Source of the DNA: Duganella lactea | GTDB taxonomy: Bacteria > Pseudomonadota > Gammaproteobacteria > Burkholderiales > Burkholderiaceae_D | Assembly: GCF_009857505.1 (NCBI RefSeq) | Contig: NZ_WWCP01000014.1 | Coordinates: 62,001-126,000 of the forward strand | Length of the DNA stretch: 64,000 bases | Direction of reading: 5' to 3' | In this document: in pieces, positions 59,581-64,000 of the stretch | How positions within the stretch are numbered: the stretch's first letter is position 1 | Layout of the letters: every line of letters begins with the position of its first letter | Translations under genes and position numbers: made by a program | Notes under the pieces: model-generated | Databases searched by the model: none | Seen by the model: the letters and a program-made list of their open reading frames with translations, nothing else | What the model was told of the DNA's origin: nothing

Positions 59581-60720
59581 TTATTCGACCGCGAGAGCGG
59601 TCACAGTCCCTGATTGGGTTTGGAAAATCAAATTCGTGCCAGCGATGACCGGATCAGCGTTGATTGCGCTGCCGTCGGTCGCCACACGACCAATAAATGC
59701 GCCATCTTCCCGCGACAGGAAGTGGATGTATCCCTGGTAGTCGCCCACCGCCACCGCGCGTCCATAGGACACGGGAGTGGACAGCACGCGGTACGACAGC
59801 TTGTCGTTCTTCCAGGCGTTGGCGCCGTTTTCACGGCTGTAGGCCGATACCGCGCCTTTGTCGTCGGAGACGAATACGAAACGCTGGTCAACCGCCACAC
59901 CCTTGTCGGAGGACGTGGCCTTGCTCCAGTGCGGCGCGCCGGTGGTGGCGTCGAAGCAGGCCACACGGCCCTGATACGACACGGCGCAAACATCTTTATC
60001 CGCCACCACCGGCGTGCCGGCGATGTCGGTCACGCGTTCCAGCTCGGTGGCGCCGCGCGGTTCGCCGACCACCACTTCAAACCGTTGCAGGCCGCCGGCG
60101 GTATTCAGCGCCAGCAGCTTGCCGCCCGGCTGGGCGATGTAGGCGTTCTGGCCGCTGATGACCATGCCCGGCGCGTTGCGCAGCGTCAGCGCCGGCGTGG
60201 TGCGGGCCACGTTCCATTTCTTGGCGCCGGTCTTGGCGTCGTAACCGCTGATCATGTTATCGACACTGCGCACCACCACCACGCCGTTGCCGGCTTCCGG
60301 CGACGACAGCACTTCGCTCGTCGCCTGCGCCTTCCACAGCTGCTTGCCGTTGATGTCGTAGGCGAAGATCTGGCCCTTGGCGCCGCCAACCACCACCACT
60401 TCACCGTCGGTGCCAACGCCCGCCGTCAGGTCGGTGCCGGTCTTGACACGCCAGATTTCCTTGCCGGTGGCCGCGTCCAGACGCGCCAGCGTGCCATCGG
60501 CATCCGCCACGTACAGGCTGTCGCCGGCGTAGGCCGGCGTGAAGACCGCGTTGCCGGCTTTGCCGAGCGAGTACTTCCACACCACCTTCGGCACCAGCGA
60601 CGCGTCTTTCAGCTCCACCAGCGGCGCCGGCTGGTTCTTGGTTTCTTTGGACCCGAACAAGGAACAACCGGCCAACATCGCAAACACACTTGCTGCAACT
60701 ACTTTTTCGGTAATACGCAT
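59581..60720 (-). CDS. bamB: Outer membrane assembly lipoprotein BamB
   Basis: This 379-residue lipoprotein has the lipobox LAGC (Cys19) after a short signal peptide. Eight-bladed PQQ-like beta-propeller repeats follow, for example [21 protein letters not shown] and [17 protein letters not shown]. It supports BamA in outer-membrane protein insertion. It lies between the YfgM-like and der genes, as in E. coli. Confidence 0.96.
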   Translation of the reverse strand: MRITEKVVAASVFAMLAGCSLFGSKETKNQPAPLVELKDASLVPKVVWKYSLGKAGNAVFTPAYAGDSLYVADADGTLARLDAATGKEIWRVKTGTDLTAGVGTDGEVVVVGGAKGQIFAYDINGKQLWKAQATSEVLSSPEAGNGVVVVRSVDNMISGYDAKTGAKKWNVARTTPALTLRNAPGMVISGQNAYIAQPGGKLLALNTAGGLQRFEVVVGEPRGATELERVTDIAGTPVVADKDVCAVSYQGRVACFDATTGAPHWSKATSSDKGVAVDQRFVFVSDDKGAVSAYSRENGANAWKNDKLSYRVLSTPVSYGRAVAVGDYQGYIHFLSREDGAFIGRVATDGSAINADPVIAGTNLIFQTQSGTVTALAVE

Positions 60721-60750
60721 AATTTTTAAGCCTTGATCGTTACGAGTCGA

Positions 60751-61404
60751 TTACGCTGCGCCCTTGTCAGCCGGCACGCTGCCGCCGATTGCTTCCAGTT
60801 TCATCTGGATCAGTTGACGGCCCGGGTTCTTCTTGTCGGTCGCGTTGAACGCGGCCTGGTAGGCGGCGCGGGCCTCGGTCAGCTTGTTCTGCGCGGCCAG
60901 GATGTCACCCTTGCGATCGGCGGCGGCGCCGGCGAATTGCGCCGGCATGTCGCCTTCCAGCGCCTTCAGCGCCTCGGGATAGGCTTTTTCGTCCAGCAGC
61001 ACGCCGGCCAGACGGATCTTGGCGACCGCCTTGAACTCTTCGGCGCCGTGATCGGCGGCCCATTGCAGCTGGGCCTTGGCCGACTTCAGGTCATTGGCGT
61101 CGAACGCGCTCTTGGCGGCGGCCAGCGCGGCCATCGGCGCGTAGGCGGTACCGGCGTATTTGCTTTCCATGTCGCCGGCGGCGCGCAGCACCTTGGCATT
61201 GTCCTTGGCTTCCACGGCCGACTGCAGCTCGCCGTACAGCGCCGACGCTTCGGCGGCCTGGCTGCGCTGGTGGTACTGCCAGTAAGTCCAGCCGGAGTAG
61301 GCGGCGAGGCCGGCGATCAGCACCCAGGTAGCCACATTGCCGTACTTGTCCCACCACGCTTTGAGGGACGCGAGTTGTTCTTGTTCTTCAAGATCGTATG
61401 CCAT
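60751..61404 (-). CDS. YfgM-like tetratricopeptide protein
   Basis: This 217-residue inner-membrane protein has a single anchor (VATWVLIAGLAAYSGWTYW, about 25-43) and a periplasmic TPR-like domain. YfgM associates with the SecYEG-PpiD translocon. Gene order hisS-yfgM-bamB is the same as in E. coli. Length is close to E. coli YfgM (206). Confidence 0.93.
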   Translation of the reverse strand: MAYDLEEQEQLASLKAWWDKYGNVATWVLIAGLAAYSGWTYWQYHQRSQAAEASALYGELQSAVEAKDNAKVLRAAGDMESKYAGTAYAPMAALAAAKSAFDANDLKSAKAQLQWAADHGAEEFKAVAKIRLAGVLLDEKAYPEALKALEGDMPAQFAGAAADRKGDILAAQNKLTEARAAYQAAFNATDKKNPGRQLIQMKLEAIGGSVPADKGAA

Positions 61405-61438
61405 GGTATTCGTCTGCCGTTATAGTTAAATGGAATGC

Positions 61439-62782
61439 TTAGTGATTGCAGTGCTCATCGTGCACGTGGTGGTGATGATCGCCGCTATCGGTGATCTGGT
61501 CCACCACAAAATCCACCACATCGTCGAACGGCACGGTGGTTTGCTGCTGCTCGCCTTCCGACGCGCGCATCGACTTGACGGCGGCGGTGTTGTTCGCCAC
61601 TTCGTCCTCGCCGAGGATGACCGCGAAGGCGGCGCCGCTGCCATCGGCCTTCTTCATCTGCGACTTGAAGCTGCCCGCACCGGCCGCGGTGGAACCGTGC
61701 ATGATCACGTCCAGGCCGGCGTCACGCAGACGCTCGCCCAGCACGAAGGCTTGCAGCTGCGCCGCCTCGCCCTGGTGTACCAGGTAGACGTCGCACTGGT
61801 TGGGCGCATCCGGCTCGCCGGCTTCCTTCATCAGCTCCAGCAGGCGCTCGATGCCCATGGCGAAACCGACGGCGGGCGTCGGCTTGCCGCCGAAGGAGGC
61901 GATCAGCGGATCGTAACGGCCGCCGGCGCACACGGTGCCTTGCGAGCCCAATGCGTCGGTGACCCATTCGAACACGGTGCGGTTGTAGTAATCCAGACCG
62001 CGCACCAGGCGGGTGTTGATCACGTACTGCACATTGGCGTGATCGAGAATCTTGCGCACGCCGTTGAAGTGAGCCAACGATTCCTCGCCCAGATAGTCCA
62101 TCAGCTTCGGCGCGGCGTTGACCATGTCCTGCATCGCAGGGTTCTTGGTGTCCAGAATGCGCAGCGGGTTGCTGTGCAGGCGGCGCCTGGCTTCGGCGTC
62201 GAGGATGTCTTCGTGCTTTTCCAGATAGGCGATCAGGTCGACGCGGTGGCGCGCGCGCTCTTCGGCGTCACCGATCGAATTGATCTCTAGGCGAATCTCC
62301 GGCAGGCCCAGGTCATCCCACAGACGGCGGCACATGATGATCATTTCGGCATCGACGTCCGGGCCGCTGAAGCCCACGGCTTCGCAACCGAACTGGTAGA
62401 ACTGGCGATAGCGGCCGCGCTGCGGACGCTCGTGGCGAAACATCGGGCCAGTGTACCACAGGCGTTTCGGGCCTTCGTAGACCAGGTTATGCTCGATGAC
62501 CGCGCGCACCGCGCCGGCCGTGCCTTCAGGCCGCAGCGTCAGCTGGTCGCCGTTCATCGCATCCTCGAAGGAGTACATTTCCTTTTCAACGATGTCGGTG
62601 ACAGCGCCGATGGCGCGCTTGAACAGCGCGGTGTCTTCCACGATCGGCGTGCGGATCTGTTGGAAACCATAGCTCTGCACCACCGATTGCGCGGTGTTCT
62701 CAAACAGCTGCCACAGGTGCGAGTCTTGCGGCAGGATGTCGTTCATGCCTTTGACGGCCGTTATTTTTTCAGATTTGGACAT
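61439..62782 (-). CDS. hisS: Histidine-tRNA ligase with a His-rich C-terminal tail
   Basis: This 447-residue class II synthetase charges tRNA-His. Motif 1, motif 2 ([21 protein letters not shown]) and the His-specific loops [15 protein letters not shown] and AGGRYDPL are intact. The anticodon-binding domain is at the C-terminus. The chain ends in [12 protein letters not shown], seven His in twelve residues plus one Cys, beyond the normal end of E. coli HisRS (424). The start overlaps the ispG stop by 14 nt. Confidence 0.97.
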   Translation of the reverse strand: MSKSEKITAVKGMNDILPQDSHLWQLFENTAQSVVQSYGFQQIRTPIVEDTALFKRAIGAVTDIVEKEMYSFEDAMNGDQLTLRPEGTAGAVRAVIEHNLVYEGPKRLWYTGPMFRHERPQRGRYRQFYQFGCEAVGFSGPDVDAEMIIMCRRLWDDLGLPEIRLEINSIGDAEERARHRVDLIAYLEKHEDILDAEARRRLHSNPLRILDTKNPAMQDMVNAAPKLMDYLGEESLAHFNGVRKILDHANVQYVINTRLVRGLDYYNRTVFEWVTDALGSQGTVCAGGRYDPLIASFGGKPTPAVGFAMGIERLLELMKEAGEPDAPNQCDVYLVHQGEAAQLQAFVLGERLRDAGLDVIMHGSTAAGAGSFKSQMKKADGSGAAFAVILGEDEVANNTAAVKSMRASEGEQQQTTVPFDDVVDFVVDQITDSGDHHHHVHDEHCNH

Positions 62783-64000
62783 GGTCTTTGCTGTAGTTCT
62801 TCTTCACGTAATTCAATACGATTTCCTGGAATTCCTCGACGATGCGCTCACCGCGCAGCGTGGCCACCTTGGCGCCATCGACAAACACCGGCGCCGCCGG
62901 CGATTCGCCGGTGCCCGGCAAACTGATGCCGATATTGGCGTGCTTCGATTCGCCCGGACCGTTGACGATGCAGCCCATCACGGCCACGTTCATCCCCTCC
63001 ACGCCCGGATAGGTCTTTTTCCATTCCGGCATCTGGTCGCGCAGGAAGGTCTGGATGTTATCCGCCAGCTCCTGGAAGGTGGTCGACGTGGTGCGGCCGC
63101 AGCCCGGACACGCGATCACCATCGGCGTGAATTTGCGCAGGCCCATGGTCTGCAGGATCTCCTGCCCCACCACCACTTCCTTGGTGCGGTCGCCGCCCGG
63201 CTCCGGCGTCAGCGAGATGCGGATGGTATCGCCGATACCCTCTTGCAGCAGCACCGACAGCGCCGCCGTCGAGGCGACGATGCCCTTGCTACCCATGCCC
63301 GCCTCGGTCAGGCCGAGATGCAGCGGGTAGTCGCAGCGCTTGCCCAGTTCACGGTAGACGGCAATCAGATCCTGCACGCCCGAGACTTTGCACGACAGGA
63401 TGATCTTGTCGCGGCCCAGGCCCAGTTCTTCCGCGCGCTGCGCGTTTTCGATGGCGGAGGTAATCAGCGCCTCATACATCACCTGCTGCGCGGTCCACGG
63501 ATTTTCGCGCACGGCGTTTTCGTCCATGATGCGCGCCAGCAGCGCCTGATCCAGGCTGCCCCAGTTGACGCCGATGCGCACCGGCTTGTCGTAGCGCGCG
63601 GCCACTTCGATCATCTGCGCAAACTGCGAGTCGCGCTTGGCGCCCTTGCCGACGTTGCCCGGATTGATGCGGTACTTGGACAGCGCCTTGGCGCATTCCG
63701 GATAGTCGTTCAGCAGCGTGTGGCCGTTGTAGTGGAAGTCGCCGACCAGCGGCACGTCAACCTCCATCTTGTCCAGCTGTTCGCGGATATACGGCACCGC
63801 CTCGGCGGCTTCCGGACGGTCCACGGTCAGGCGCACCAGCTCCGAACCGGCGCGCGCCAGGTCGCGGATCTGGATCGCGGTTTCGATGGCGTTGGCGGTG
63901 TCGGTGTTGGTCATCGACTGCACCACGACCGGGGCGTCGCCGCCGACCCAGATTTTACGCTCGCCGTGCGAGATCAACACCCGGCGGCTGGCGCGGCGAT
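62769..64000 (-). CDS. ispG: 4-hydroxy-3-methylbut-2-enyl-diphosphate synthase, 5' end outside the window
   Basis: This is the penultimate enzyme of the MEP isoprenoid pathway. The TIM-barrel part has [26 protein letters not shown] and [12 protein letters not shown]. The 4Fe-4S ligands are in CPGCGRTT and CIVNGPGES. The frame stays open through RRASRRV at the right edge, typical of the residues before the usual conserved start region, so the true start lies beyond 64000 and the GTG at 63980 is not it. Confidence 0.96.
   Translation of the reverse strand, partial: RRASRRVLISHGERKIWVGGDAPVVVQSMTNTDTANAIETAIQIRDLARAGSELVRLTVDRPEAAEAVPYIREQLDKMEVDVPLVGDFHYNGHTLLNDYPECAKALSKYRINPGNVGKGAKRDSQFAQMIEVAARYDKPVRIGVNWGSLDQALLARIMDENAVRENPWTAQQVMYEALITSAIENAQRAEELGLGRDKIILSCKVSGVQDLIAVYRELGKRCDYPLHLGLTEAGMGSKGIVASTAALSVLLQEGIGDTIRISLTPEPGGDRTKEVVVGQEILQTMGLRKFTPMVIACPGCGRTTSTTFQELADNIQTFLRDQMPEWKKTYPGVEGMNVAVMGCIVNGPGESKHANIGISLPGTGESPAAPVFVDGAKVATLRGERIVEEFQEIVLNYVKKNYSKDHVQI

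Overview
The window is 64 kb of a GC-rich chromosome. The housekeeping block at the right end has the order, read right to left, ispG, hisS, yfgM-like, bamB, der, hfq, hflX, hflK, hflC, hisZ, purA. This arrangement is typical of Betaproteobacteria. Together with the EpsL/VpsP-type exopolysaccharide genes it suggests an Oxalobacteraceae member (Massilia, Duganella or Janthinobacterium group). That placement is inferred from gene content only; no database search was possible.

Layout. 1-6.4 kb: a secreted protein cut by the window edge, a DUF2322-type protein, tRNA-Asn copy 1, a TonB-dependent receptor, a CheC-like DUF3334 protein, a WrbA-like flavoprotein, a DUF4239 membrane protein and tRNA-Asn copy 2. 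6.5-42.5 kb: a large surface-polysaccharide locus. A minus-strand export operon (EpsL-like barrel, Wza, Wzc, CpsB-type phosphatase, VpsP-like) diverges from a long plus-strand operon. That operon holds a PglF/WbpM dehydratase, TviB, TviC, Wzx, an EpsG-type polymerase, two GT4s, two asparagine-synthase-like amidotransferases, a PglA-PglC-PglD-PglE set, a PAP2 phosphatase and a secreted protein. A four-gene minus-strand insert follows (WecA-like transferase, SDR, UGM-like flavoprotein, DegT aminotransferase), then a low-GC PglA paralogue. The locus ends with a LapG-type protease, a Wzy/WaaL-type protein, an Ala/Gly-rich secreted protein and a LapD-type c-di-GMP receptor.

42.5-45.1 kb: two phage-like tail genes (the second a beta-helix tailspike) lie on the 3' side of tRNA-Asn copy 3. 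45.1-51.7 kb: aromatic/aspartate aminotransferase, uvrB, an SdpR-SdpI-like pair with a hydrolase, MarC and a phosphoribosyltransferase. 51.7-64 kb: the conserved housekeeping block.

How the genes fit together (inference). PglF-, PglE- and PglD-type enzymes would make UDP-diacetamido-trideoxyhexose (bacillosamine type). The PglC-type transferase would load it on undecaprenyl phosphate, and GT4s would extend it. TviB and TviC would supply UDP-GalNAcA, and the two AsnB-like enzymes may amidate it. Wzx, Wzy, Wza and Wzc would export the polymer. LapD/LapG would add c-di-GMP control of surface adhesion beside the polymer genes.
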